Assembly (NCBI RefSeq): GCF_004798865.1
Contig: NW_025335854.1
Span: 7,288,170-7,352,169 of the forward strand
DNA from: Varanus komodoensis
Lineage: Eukaryota; Chordata; Lepidosauria; Squamata; Varanidae
DNA: 64,000 nucleotides
Direction of reading: 5' to 3'
Made by a program: the position numbers and the translations under genes. The notes under the pieces are model-generated. The model ran no database searches. It saw nothing but the letters and a program-made list of their open reading frames with translations, and was not told the DNA's origin. Positions 1 to 11,669 of this stretch are shown one piece after another; position 1 is the first letter of the stretch; every line of letters begins with the position of its first letter.

Positions 1-2190
1 AGCTTCTCTGCTCCAAGCTAACGTCTTGATGCTCTGCAGCAAGAAGGAAGAGATTCATCATGCCTCCCCTCTGATTCCTGCCCTCTCCCTGCAGCACGCA
101 CCCCGGCGCCCTTGAAGGGTCTTGGGAGGTAGATCCATCGGTAGCTCCCAGGGCTCAGCAGATCTCCTGGAGGTCATCTGGGGCCAGACGCTCTGGGTTC
201 CCGCGTCACCTCTTTGCCCTCCAAAGGAGTTGCTCGAATTGAAGAGGAGGCTGCTTCTCACCCACCTCCTTTTGTCTGCCCCATTCCCAGAATTTCTTGC
301 ATGTTACACATGGAATCCTACTCACTCCAGGAGGGAAGGAATGGGCAGAAAGTCTGGGCAAAACCCAAAGCAAAACAGCTGCACAGAGCCATGTCTGTCT
401 TGCCTGCCGTATGGAGGGAAAGGCAAGAGGACGCTCTCTGGTCTGTGAGCTGGGGTGAATTGGTGCAACGTGATATATCATCGTCATCTGGTACCTACTT
501 TTCGGGATGTCTGTAAACTCACCTGGTAAACTCACTTTATGGGCATGGTTTATGAGCTACACTTTCCCTGCTTCCTCTGGGGAATCACAGCACTGGTCTT
601 TACAGGGCTGTTGCCCAGAGGTGGAGTTTTAGTAATCATTAAGAAAGCGCTTTTGACTTCTCCATCAAGCCTAAGTTAGGTTTGCGTCCTGCGAACCCGA
701 CTGGGCAGATCACAGGCATGTTAGATCAACTTGGTCTTTGACAAGGATCCCAAGAACACCCCTGACAGCCAAGAGCAAAGGACACGCCCGGGATGCCTCC
801 CAGCGCTTTCTGAGCAGAAGATGTTATTTTCAGGGCCAGAAGCGAGCTGTGCTCAGAGCCCTTTCACGCCAGAGCCCACCCATTCCAGGCTCCCGCAAGC
901 TCTCTTCATTCCAGCAGCCTAAATTTGTTCGGCAGCCTTTTGCCCAGGAGGTCATTTTGTTCTTGCTGTTGCGAGATCATGAAAAGGGCCAGGCTGGGCC
1001 AGATCACGGGCCTGTTTCCCCAGCCCTCTGTTCACGCAGCCACAGGAAACCCACAAACAAGACACAAGTGCAACAGCACCCTCCCTACCCATGCTCCCCA
1101 GCAACAGAGCCACAGTGCTTCTGATCTTGGAGGTGGCACACAGTCATGAGGACTAGCTGCAACGGATAGCCTTCTCCCCATGATTTTCTCAAAGAACCTT
1201 CTAAACCCCTCTACTACATCTTGTGGCAGTGAATTCCACAGGCCAAGAAGGACTTCATGCCATCCACCTTGAGCTTCCCACCCATCAGCTTCATGGGATG
1301 ACTCCGGATTGCAGTATTATGGCGGAGGGACAAAGATGTCTCCCCATCCATTTTCCCCACCCTCCAACATTTCCATCCTGTCCCCGCTCATTTGCATTTC
1401 TCTTAGCTGAACTATCCACGTGCTCATTACTGCAAATCACTCAGTGATCTGCCATCGCTCTGCCCACCTGGCCAGCAAACAAGCTCCCTCACGCACTCTC
1501 ATAGCCTCCCCCACGTCCCTTTCAGTTCGGCTGGATGGCAACTCTGGATTGATTACAGCAAAGGTATTTCCAGAATGGCCCCAAATATTTTGTATTCTTC
1601 CCTTTGCTTTGGCTCAATGCAGTACATGAATCCACTTGACAAGGGCAAACAAAGGTGATTTCCTTGAGAACGCCTTTAAAATGGTGCCCATGAAATGCTA
1701 AATGTTTTTTTAAGTGCCTTAATGCCTCTCTTGGGCACCAAACTTCAGTTCACGACAACTTAGTTGATGGATTACGTCTTTCTCTTTGCTTTTTATATTT
1801 CAGCTGGTGTTCAGATCCTTATTTTTAAGCCATGGTGGATTCCAACAAGCAATCTTCTAGAGAAGATGCAGGTGAATTTCAGGCATATAAGCAGCCCAAT
1901 CTGTCCTGCAGGGAAGATGCTTCTGCTCATCCTGAACATGGAGATTCGGGGGATGAAACTGGGCATCTTTGTACAAGCCATGTGCTCTACAGTTCAGCCA
2001 CAGCTCTTCCAGTATCTTCTGACAACTACTTTCCAATCTTGTTCCCATTCATTCTGGAAGGAGTGTGTACATCTTCAAATGCTTGCAAGGTACTGAGAGA
2101 AGCCTTGGCTATTTAGCTCATGTCCTGCTCCTTTCTTGTGTTCCTCATCCACCCACCTTTGCCACTTAAAACATTATCTTGCTGGTTGGA
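1..2190. other. Non-coding, no recognised element
   Basis: I see no exon, RNA gene or recognisable repeat here. Open frames are all short, differ between strands and have no family signature. If the CpG island at 25.65-27.45 kb is a minus-strand promoter, this stretch would lie in its first intron; that is inference. Confidence 0.5.
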
Positions 2191-2199
2191 AGAGGCAGC

Positions 2200-2290
2200 A
2201 GAGAAGCATAGAAACAAAGCGAGTCAGAAGGGGTCTCCCAAGCCATCTAGTCTGACCCCCGGCTCCAGCCAGCTCCACTCATGACATGCC
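2200..2290 (-). repeat. CR1 LINE 3'-end fragment (old)
   Basis: The stretch reads 'atagaaacaaag..gtcagaaggggtctccc..gccatctagtctgacccc', which resembles the antisense 3' end of a CR1 element (consensus of the type 'atagag..ggaaggggcc..ccagtccaaccccc'). Only about 90 bases remain and they are diverged. The same family is far better preserved at 11008 and 17166. Confidence 0.5.
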
Positions 2291-2299
2291 CAGGTGAAG

Positions 2300-5200
2300 G
2301 GACCAGTATGACAGATACCATGAAAGATGCTTGTCTCAGAACATTTAGAAGTGTCATCTCCTGGCTACTTGATCTCACAAAGCTGGGGTGCTTGCTTTAA
2401 CATTTATTCCCTGGCCTAACTCAGTGACTTTAGTACGGTAAAATAGAAAAACAAAGAGGGAGTTGAATAATGCAAAATATTATTGCAGTATCATTCAGCT
2501 GACCTGATCCCTATCCTCAGCAACCTTCCAGGGAGGGACTGACATTACTGTGCAAAACGGGGATTCTGATCCCACTTGGCCTCACGTCGCTAATGAGGGA
2601 GCAGGGAACATCCATCAGAAAGAACTGGCGGGGAAGGGGGGGCCCATGGCCTCCTCCTCCAACCAGTCCCCTGAACTGACTCTAAGACTGGAGGAAAGCC
2701 AGACTGGGAGAGTGAGGAGGGACCTGAGAGGAGGATTGTGTGGGCTGAGGAAAGCTTGGGGCAAGGAAGAACCAACCAAACATAAATTTGGGAAATGCGT
2801 TTACGGAGGAAGCATGGCAGTTCTCTCCACAGAAGGAAATGATGCTGGTATTTTAAAACTGCTTTCTAGGTGTTTCCGACAACTTAAAAGTTTTCTTTTT
2901 GCGCTTGTATCCCACCTTTCAGTGTATCAGATTTACTCAAAGCAGTTCCCAATTTAAACGGTCTCAGAGCACAGCAATAAAATCGCATCCACCACCATAT
3001 CAGAGAATCCCGTTTCCATCCTGAAGCACAGCAGAAAGACAGGGCCAGATCAAGGCAAACAGTAAGCCCGAGGTATTTTGGGTCAAGAGGACACGTAGCA
3101 GGCAGCAAATAGAATAAACTGAGTTGTTGGGGAGACACAGAGGAGGGAAGCCGAGCTCGTTTCCAGACTGCGCTCTCTCCTGCCTTCTCTCCCGCCAGAG
3201 GTTCCTTGTCCCCAGGAGCTGCTAATTTATTCCCAGCTCATCGGAAATGAAAAGCTGACAGCAGAAAATGGAAACAGATTGCTGCAGCCCCTGTGTGAGC
3301 ACCACTTCACCTAACATCTGATTCCGATATATTATAGGACACGATTCATCTGTCATCTCCAAGGGGCTGGCAAAGAAGCTTGCCATAACCTTTCCTTTGC
3401 CTGGAATCAAAGGCCCCGGTGAGCTCTTTTTTGCGTCTGGTGACCCCGCAGGCAAGCAGGGCTGTCTAGAAGGTAAAGCTTGAATCCCTGGGGACCAAGA
3501 GCCTCTCGGTTCCTCTGGACTGCCTCAGTTTTTGTACTGTCTTTTGTACATGTTTTTAAAAACATGTTTTCTGTGACAGGTACAAAGTGCTGCAAGGAGA
3601 CAGGGAGGGGAGGGAAGCTCTCAGGAGAGGCATTGCTAGACTTGCAGATGTGCAGCCAGAGGGGAAACTGTCGGAAATGGTCATTTAAATGCTGGCGCGG
3701 CCCGGAGTTTGTGGTGGCGCCAATTGTAGTTCCGCTGTTTACGCATCCCATCGACACCACAGTCCTTTTAACACTGGGCTCTTTCAGGGAAAGAACTGCA
3801 CTGGGGCAGAACAAGGTCAGACCTCCAAGGGGGCTGGAGGCTCAGCCCCAAGCACTTCTCAAATCGTTGTTTACATGCATCTCCAGCCTGTCAGGAACCT
3901 GTCAGAGGGGGGCACAGGCAACTCCTTCCTCTGCTGGAAGTCGGTTCTGTATGCTGCCGAAGCAAAACGGAGCCAGACAGCACCCAGCTCAACCCTCAGC
4001 CCTTCTGCGGCGTGTAAGGGTGTCAGAAGCCAAACCAGGGCAGCCCCCCTTGGCGGAAAGAAAAGGGCTGTTTTTGGTATAAGCAAAATACAGCATCTCC
4101 CTGGAATTTTCACCTGTTGTACCACATGGCTTCATTCGTTCATCTGCACATTCGTTTCTAGACCACCCGAGAGCTGAAGCTTCCTCAAAACACAATAAAC
4201 AGAGGTACAAGGTAGAATGATCCAGATACGATGCAACATCATGAAAGTCCAATAGACAAAAGGTAAAGCAGTTTAGGCATCTAAAACAATTTCAGTAAAA
4301 TGAGAGCTAATGGTAAGAGCAGACAGAACCCATCCTATGCTGCTATATCAGAGCGTTTGGGTCTCATGAGCTCCTGGCTCACAACAGGGAACCGGGTCTC
4401 GCTCATGAAGCCAAGCTGGAGAAGCTGAGAGACACAGACGCGCTGGTGATAAGCCCTCTGGGGACCTGAGGCCGGTGCCCCAGTCCCTGCGGGCAGCTGT
4501 CGGGGGGATGTGGAGAATGGAGGTCCCAGAGAAGAAGGGCCTCCTTCTGGGGAAGAAGGACATGAAAGCAAAGAAGGGGGGCCCACGCGCATGTTGGACA
4601 GAAGCAGGTTCGGATGAAGGCAGCTCAGGGGCGACCTGTTCACCGTTTCTGGAAAAGGCTGCATGTGTTGCAGCACAGGTCCTACACAATGGGACTGAAG
4701 AAAACTTGCCCAGGGTGGATCTTCAGGGTAAGGATTTCCAGATGCCAGCTGCACCCCCTCCCCACTTTTCGAGCATCCTCCGAACATGCCACCCTGCATC
4801 AGGCGCTGCCTCCTTCCAAGTGGACGGCCAGAGAAGCATCCTCTCCGAATGACCCAGAGTTCTCCACCCACTCCATGAAATCAACTCAACTTCGTACGGA
4901 AACAGCCACCTCACCCCGATGAAGCCGCGTATCTGCACAGAGATGTGCCAGGCTTGTGAAGCTGTCCTCCAGCAGCTAATTTAATTCATACCTCATTTTG
5001 CAGAAAGAGCTGCCGGACTGGATTCAGGCATCCTTCGTCACTGTGCCTGGCAGAATCCCTCCATCCCTCACTCTGCGTAACTGAATGCTTTTCCTGAACT
5101 GCTCTTGCCTTTCATAACTACCCATCTTTTCCCCTGGGAAAGGTAGGAAACAGACATAGGCACAGAATTTCTGGCCCTTTTTGAATGTCCCGCTGTGTGT

Positions 5201-5375
5201 GGCATTTATAAATACATTGTGTACGGTATGCATGTTTTGCCTATGGGAGAAGAGAAGCACCCATGAAACTTCCTGCAGAAACTCAGCTCTTTATGGTTAG
5301 CATCCGCTGGGAAGACCCAGTCAGAGAAATGCTGGTGGGAAGGAGAGAAGGAAAACAAGTGCAGCCGGAGGGCTT
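2300..5375. other. Non-coding unique sequence with AT-rich stretches
   Basis: No exon or recognised transposable element is seen. The part at about 2880-3460 and 3540-3800 is repeat-free and contains a perfect 20-base palindrome at 3548-3567. It could hold conserved regulatory sequence, but I cannot test conservation. Confidence 0.4.
3548..3567. repeat. Perfect 20-base palindrome
   Basis: The sequence acatgtttttaaaaacatgt is its own reverse complement over all 20 bases. The next base pair outward (t/t) breaks the symmetry. No transposon-like flank is visible. Confidence 0.9.
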
Positions 5376-5377
5376 CT

Positions 5378-5545
5378 GCGGTGTGTTGGTTCCCGTGCTG
5401 GACTGGGGAGCTGGGGGACTTTGGCCAAACACTCATTTGAAGCCTGCCCTACCTTGCAGGGTTGTTGTTGTGAGGGCAACATGAAGTGGAAGAGGACACT
5501 ACAAGCTGCCTTGGGTTCCTCGCAAAGTATAAATGCAATGCGAAG
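5378..5545 (+). repeat. Sauria-type SINE (tRNA-derived), partly degraded head
   Basis: The order matches the lizard SINE: a remnant of the tRNA-like head, then 'ctttggccaaacactcatttgaagcctgccctacctt', the hallmark 'gcagggttgttgttgtgagg', and a tail 'gctgccttgggttcctcgcaaagtataaatg'. The head is diverged, so this is an older copy. Confidence 0.75.
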
Positions 5546-6074
5546 ATAACACCCGAACGGAAAAGTGCCACAGCATCACCATCCGGGAAGGCCGAAGCGC
5601 GGCAAGGTGCTGTCCGAAGGGGCTGCTCATTACGCTTGCAGGCCTGGACCCGCTGCCCATCCTGCCGAGATTTTGCAGAGGGCGATCAATTACGGGCAGC
5701 CACGCGATCCTCACAGCCAGGCAGGCCCATCGCTGCCCACCCGGTTCAAGGCAGGGCACTAGAAGAGGGGCGCTGCGTAAATGTCAAGGCAGAGCTGAAA
5801 AACAGAAGGGGAATTGCACCAGCGTCCTCGGGGTAGGCTTTGTGTGCAGGGCTGCAAATAAATAGAAAGTTGCAAACGGCGCTTCCCAGGATCCTTTCTT
5901 GATGATTTCACTGGGGGGAAATGGATTGAGCATCCATCCTGAGGCAGAGAAGGCTGCTGGGAAGCGCTGGAGGTGGCACGGGCGAGGTGAGGGGCAGCCA
6001 CAAGCTCTTCCTGTTCTCCTGGCCGGTTCCATGGCTGCTCTCAACCACCTCACTGGGTTTGGACCTTGGAAAAG

Positions 6075-6262
6075 GACCCCTGAGAACAAGCCACCCTAAG
6101 CAACCTGACTACAAGCCATGGGTTCTCAGGGTGGCTTGTTTGTGAAGAACAACCCACGCTGAAAAAAGCGCTCTGGGTTCAGACATCACCCTAAGCTGCC
6201 CTGCCCAATCACAGTAGCAAACTTGGCTTAGCATGGCACCTGAACCAGGTCAGTATGTCTGA
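6075..6262. mobile_element. Short non-autonomous DNA element, CCATGGTT/GTTCAGAC family
   Basis: An internal inverted repeat pairs 'aacaagccaccct' (from about 6088) with 'agggtggcttgtt' (from about 6129). It is followed by 'ctgggttcagacatcaccctaagc' and ends near 'acctgaaccaggtcag'. The same word set (gttcagac, aaccatgg, gtgggttg) recurs near 11755, 22893, 33500, 44765 and 46145, indicating a dispersed family. It has no coding capacity. Confidence 0.5.
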
Positions 6263-7616
6263 ATCCTGCAGTGATGGAGCTAAACAACAGCACTTCTGCA
6301 AACTGGTGCAACTCCACCTTGTTGTAGCTCCTCAATATTTGATGCTTTCTTCTGTCAGCCTAACCAAAGAACTGCTGATGGTTTTATTCGGACAGGCATA
6401 GACAGGTAGAGGGCAAGGAGTTTATTAAAAAGGCAGGGGAAAAAGGAGGTTGGAGAAAAGAGCCGAGCAAGAGAAAGGTATGAATTAGTGATGGGCTATC
6501 CCAAGAGAGGGTTCGAGTCAGATAGGGAGGGGAAAGCCAGGAGGAGCAGCTAGCCATGCGTGAGGATGTAATCCGATGTGACGGGTACAAAGCTGTACTA
6601 CACGTTCCGGACATGTGGGGAAATTTGAAAAGCACGGATTCTTGCTGCAGGTGTCGGCTTTTCCATGGGGAAAGAAGTTGCATCATGCACTTGGTGTCTG
6701 CCCTGCTTTGAGCAGTTAGGAAAAGCGCAATATAAATGCAATGGCCTGCAAGCAGCCAGCAGGCTAAAATAGCATAAGATCAAAGAAGCAGGAAGAAAAG
6801 GAGTGGAACTTTCAAATTAGGGGGCAACTTAAGTACCCACTGAATATTTTTTTCCTGAGAGTTCTGACCAGGTGAAACCGCTTCTCATCCTTTTGCTACC
6901 CAAAAAATAAGATAACATTTTTCTACGTATCTCAGGACCCTTGTAAATATGCAGAAGTATTTACATTTTCAGATGAAAAGAAACACACCGAACCCCGAAA
7001 CAGCCTGAAAAGGAGTTGAGATCTTCTAGTGTTAGAATGTTGGTAGCACTTTGGAGACTCCAGGACTGCCAGTCTGGTGGTCTTTCTAGGATTGTACTGA
7101 ATGCTACAAAAATCTGTCCCCAGCCTTTGTTTAGAAAGGAGCCAGGCTGTTGCCAAGTGACAGAGCTGCAGAAGTGAAATGCAGAACATGTGGCAAGCTT
7201 AAAAGCTTACAGGAAACAGAGGTACAGTAAAGCAGAGGCAGGAAGTTCAATCAGTAGTTGCTTGAATGATTTGCAATAAATGGGCAATTCCTTCAAATTC
7301 CCACTTGTCTAACAATGGTAACAAGTCCCTAAACGAAGCACCTAAAACAAAGCCAACAGGGGCAAAACGGGTCTGGATTTTTTTCCTAGCTTGAACTAGT
7401 CTGGAGTTACAACCTTATGCTTATGCCTTAATGTGTGGTCATCTCCTGGAGCCACTGGGCTGCAATTTAGCTCCAGCTGATGGCTCTCGGGATTCTCCTA
7501 AAAGAAATGCATAGATCCCAAAAGCTTCAACACCCCCAGTCCCAAATTAGGGGTTGGGGGCTGTTGTTCTATGAGGCTAAAATGCTCCCTTCTTTGCATG
7601 TTTAGGGGATGTTTCA

Positions 7617-7662
7617 GGAAGGAAGGAAGGAAGGAAGGAAGGAAGGAAGGAAGGAAGGAAGG
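7617..7662 (+). repeat. (AAGG)n microsatellite
   Basis: About 11 tandem copies of a pure AAGG unit run through this stretch. Confidence 0.97.
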
Positions 7663-7976
7663 AGGCGTTTTCCTGGCTTTTTTTCCAGAACCACTGCACA
7701 CCTGTCTTGCCTTCATCTGAGGCAGGGTGGATCAATACCTGTGGCAGAACAAGGTAGGAGTAGTAGAGTGAACTGCTGTTAGTTTGCACGTGGGTGTGCA
7801 TGGCTCATTGTTCCTGTTCCCTGACATTGAAAGCAATGCTGATGACAATTCATGGTACGTGGAAAGTAAGGAGTGGGCTGGGCAGAGGCCTCTTCTCTGG
7901 AACGTGCTGGTCTCCATTGTGCAGGAATTGCTTGTTCATCTGTCCCACCTATAGTCTCATCAAGTTTAATTTTGAC

Positions 7977-8002
7977 GTGTGTGTGTGTGTGTGTGTGTGT
8001 GT
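7977..8002 (+). repeat. (GT)n microsatellite
   Basis: About 13 uninterrupted GT units are followed by 'atacacat'. Confidence 0.97.
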
Positions 8003-11000
8003 ATACACATTCCTGTCAAAATAACCCTGGCTAAACCTGTCAAATCACCATTTTAATAGTAAGTCTGAGTTTTGACAGCTGTCAAAACATTGCACTCCCA
8101 TAAAAGGAGATGGTTCATACTTTTCCACCTTTCCAAGCACCTAGAGGCATGAAAAAGAGGGAAAAGTTTTGTTCTCACAAACCTTCTTTGCCTGAAGTCA
8201 TTCCTTCCCAGTTATTTTTAAAGCTGAGCTCAACATTTCTTCCCCGCAAAACATTCCTAAATATCGTTGCTCTTCTCACAAAGCTGGACTGAAATAGTGG
8301 AGTCCAGAGTTGCACTGCCTCTCTCTACATCTGTCCTCAAATCCACAACCCTTCACAAACCCACAGAGAGCTGCCCGGAACACTCTGCTCAGTTCTTTCT
8401 TCTGGACTATTTCTTCTGGTTCACAAAGGAGTGAAAGTCAGCACAGGGTCATTGGGTAGCAACTTATTCTGAATCTCTGCTCTCAGGCTGGAAATCTTTG
8501 CACTTCACATGTGTTGTCATGTACCCTGAAAATCATTTTCCTGTTGTCTAGAATGAAGCAGCAGCATCTCTTTTCTCCATATGTTGATAGCTGCATATGC
8601 TAATGGCTTATACTTGATAACACCATATATAAAGCTTTGTCTTATACATTTCCAAGCTTGAAGCTCCTGTTCTTTCCTTCCAAGCATAGCAAAGTCCCTG
8701 GCTAGACCAGGCACGTATGTTTAACACATGTGAATAACTCAGACTTTCTGATCACCAAACACACAACACTTTTCAGTAGAAATCAACTGAAACTCCTGGC
8801 CTCACTCTTAAAAAGTTTTTTAAGGTGACCCACAACCAGCTGCTTCATGCAATCTTTTTCTTGTTTCAAGTTTTTGATTTGTCTAAAGCCGCATCAAATA
8901 GGGGGTACCCAACGCATGACCTCTCCAAAAGGGTTGTGACATTCATTGGACCTGTCTTCTAGTTGCCACAGGCTCCTTCTCCAGGTGTATTATGACCTGG
9001 CTTTCTTGTCATGGCAAGCCACCCTGGGTGGGTTACCCTACAGGGCTGGCCGTTTTGCATTCTGAAAATTCAAGCCATGGTGGGGGCTTGCTATCACATG
9101 TGAACCCCATGAGGATAGGTTCTTGGGCTGGTAGAAAGTCACCCAGATCCCAGGACCTGTCTTAGGGGTTTTTTAAGTGGCATCTGGCACCACAATCGGA
9201 AATTTCACTCCTGGAGAAAGTCTCCCACAATGCAAACCAGCTCAGGGATGAATTAGTCCAGTCTTCAATTTTGGCATGTGAAGAAGGGACAAGGGACAAG
9301 GGAGAGGAGAAGAGGTGGCAATGGATGGAACATGCTACTCAGGGATGTCTCTATCCCAATAGGGCCATTGTAGCCCCTCTTAAAGGTCACCTGCTGACCA
9401 GCCCCCCGAAAAGAGATGCTGAATGTGCCATAGTCAAGAAAATAAGTCATTGTATCCTCTGCTGCAGGACTTTTTGTGAGCCAAACTCGACAGCCATCAA
9501 AGAAAATTGGGACTTTCTTTTAAAAGTATTTAAAACACAGATATTGTGCTTAGCTTCTTTCACCTGCAGTTTACAGATAGCAGCTCCTACAAGATTGAAA
9601 AAACACCATTTGCCATTCTTAGGGATGGGATCAAATACCACACAAAGAGGAATTGTAGGCCCTTGTGTCCAATCTCTCATTCAGATATCTTCAAACGCTT
9701 TTTCAAACTTTTTAATTAAGGTTCGCATATCCCTTGGGCAAGAGGTATTATTAGTTGCTATTAACAGATGGAACAGGAAACTAAAAAGGGAATGAGGAAA
9801 ATGAGGTAGGAAATTGACTGACCAAATGAAAACTTTACAGCATGAGAAAAGAGGCGGGTGGGGAGGAATTAGTCAGACCCGTTCAAGCCTTCTGTCTGTT
9901 GACCATCTGGAGAAGACGAGCAGGGAGGCAAAAGGAATGGACACTGTGTACCCCTGGCATGAAATCAGACTCCTTAAAATGGACCTGGAATAAAACATGC
10001 TTCACTCATGTGTTCTAAGAGCACATGCTCTGTCTGGGTCTAACTGATTGTGCACCATTGTGAATTTCCTGCTCTCCATCCAGAAAAAGGCCTCTGTACA
10101 GCTCAGACAGGCAAAGCGTGATTCGGTTGGATAGGCGGACGAGAGAGGAAAAATGCCAAAGGAGACATTTCTGTTGGCCAGTCTCCGAAAATATGCACTT
10201 TCTGAGCTATCCAAAGCATGTTGCCGAGCAGGAAGGCAGCTCTTACTTCTCTCCCCAGTGCAATGTCACAAACGCAACCCTGTCTGGGCATTTCGGAAAG
10301 AGAGAGGGCGGGTGCTGGCACTCTCCTTGGTGCAGCCTCCTTGCCCTGCCCCTCTGGGCACAGCTGGTCCACCTCCTAGGCCAGACGCCCACATCTGGGT
10401 GTGATGTTTGAACGCCATGCGAATGTGTGAAGTCCAACACTTGCCTGGGTCAAATTGCCCAGCTGATGTCTGGATTTTCTGTGGGGCGTTTGCTGTCCTG
10501 CTCAGGTCTGTGTGTGAACACCCGGCGCAAATATTATACCCGAGCTCCAGGGGTGGTGCAGGTCCTGAATGCCTGCGCTTAGGGACATGAGCGATGCAAG
10601 GCAGACCAAGAAAGTTCAGATCTCTTCTGCATGTTGGACTCTGTGGTCAAGGTCATGTGTGCAAGCTCTCCTCACCAGTTTGCTGTGCTACCATTGAAAC
10701 ATCGACTCTCTCTTGAATGGGCCTGTGGATTTAAAGACTGCTGTCAGCAGAGTTCTTTCTTCATCCGGCTTTCCCCCTCTTCTTGAGTGTAATACCTTTG
10801 CAGACCAATCTAGAGTACAGAGTTATGCCAGGGCTCTGCCAATTATCCCTTCGCTCCCATTTATCCCCTGCTGGAGCAGGCAGCTTTGATGCACTGGGAA
10901 TTGTTCCTGAAAAATATCTGAATGATGCATAGGACTGGTCACTTTAAAATCCCGTTCGGTGCCATGGATGGGGTTCATGAAGCCCCTGCACGCCAATCTG

Positions 11001-11007
11001 CTGTTGG

Positions 11008-11665
11008 GCACAGCATCCTAGAGCAGTAGAGTCGGAAGGGGCCATCAGGTCCGGCCCCCTGCTCAGTGCAGGACTCCAAGTGGAAGCACCCGCTGGCTGT
11101 CCAGCTGCATCTGGAAAGGCGCCAGTGTGGGAGAGAACACCACCTCCCTGGGTCACGGGTTCCCTTCTTGCGTTGCTCTTACAGTCAGGAACATCCCTAG
11201 CTCATTGGTTTCATCGTTGTCCTGCTCGAACAGTGAGGGAATTCACCCTGACGTTCAGCCAGAATCTGGCTTCCTGTAACTTAAGCACGTTTATTTCATG
11301 TCCTGCACTCTGGGAGGATCAAGGAGATCACCTGGCCCTTCTCTTTGTGACAGTCTTTCAAGTCCTTGAAAAGTGCTATCGTAAGTCCCCTCATCTTCTC
11401 CTCCTGAGGCTAAATAGGCCCAGTTCTTTCCATCTCTCCTCAAAGGGCTTTGTTTCCAGTCTCCGGATCATCCTTGTTGCCCTCTTCTGAACCCTTCCCA
11501 GCTTGTCTGCATCTTTCTTAAACTATACGCCCAGATGACGTCTAACCAGGGCTGAGAAAAGGCAGACGAGTACTTCATGTGATTTGGAAGCAACACTTCT
11601 ACTGATGCAACCCAAAATAGCATTATCTTCTTTGCAAATACATCAGATTGTTAAACGTATTCAAT
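11008..11665 (-). mobile_element. CR1 LINE 3' portion, antisense
   Basis: The plus strand shows the reverse of a CR1 3' end: 'tagagtcggaaggggccatcaggtccggccccctgctcagtgcagg', then 'gtgggagagaacaccacctccct', 'cttacagtcagga', 'ccagaatctggcttcctgtaac', 'tgtcctgcactctggga' and 'ctcaaagggctttgtttccag'. These blocks are in the CR1 order, so the element runs on the minus strand with its 3' end near 11008. It is 5'-truncated like most CR1 copies and is moderately diverged. Confidence 0.9.
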
Positions 11666-11669
11666 CTGT

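Larger units (their letters stand above)
5546..10990. other. Non-coding interval with DNA-element debris and microsatellites
   Basis: Apart from the listed palindromic element (6075-6262) and the simple repeats at 7617 and 7977, no gene or full repeat is recognised. An open frame of 174 codons at 9271-9795 (plus) has no motif, no family resemblance and no supporting splice or start context, so I treat it as chance. Confidence 0.45.

Noticed and set aside
9271-9795. Open frame of 174 codons, plus strand
   Set aside because: No domain, no signal, no splice or start context, and no second frame or neighbour to support it.
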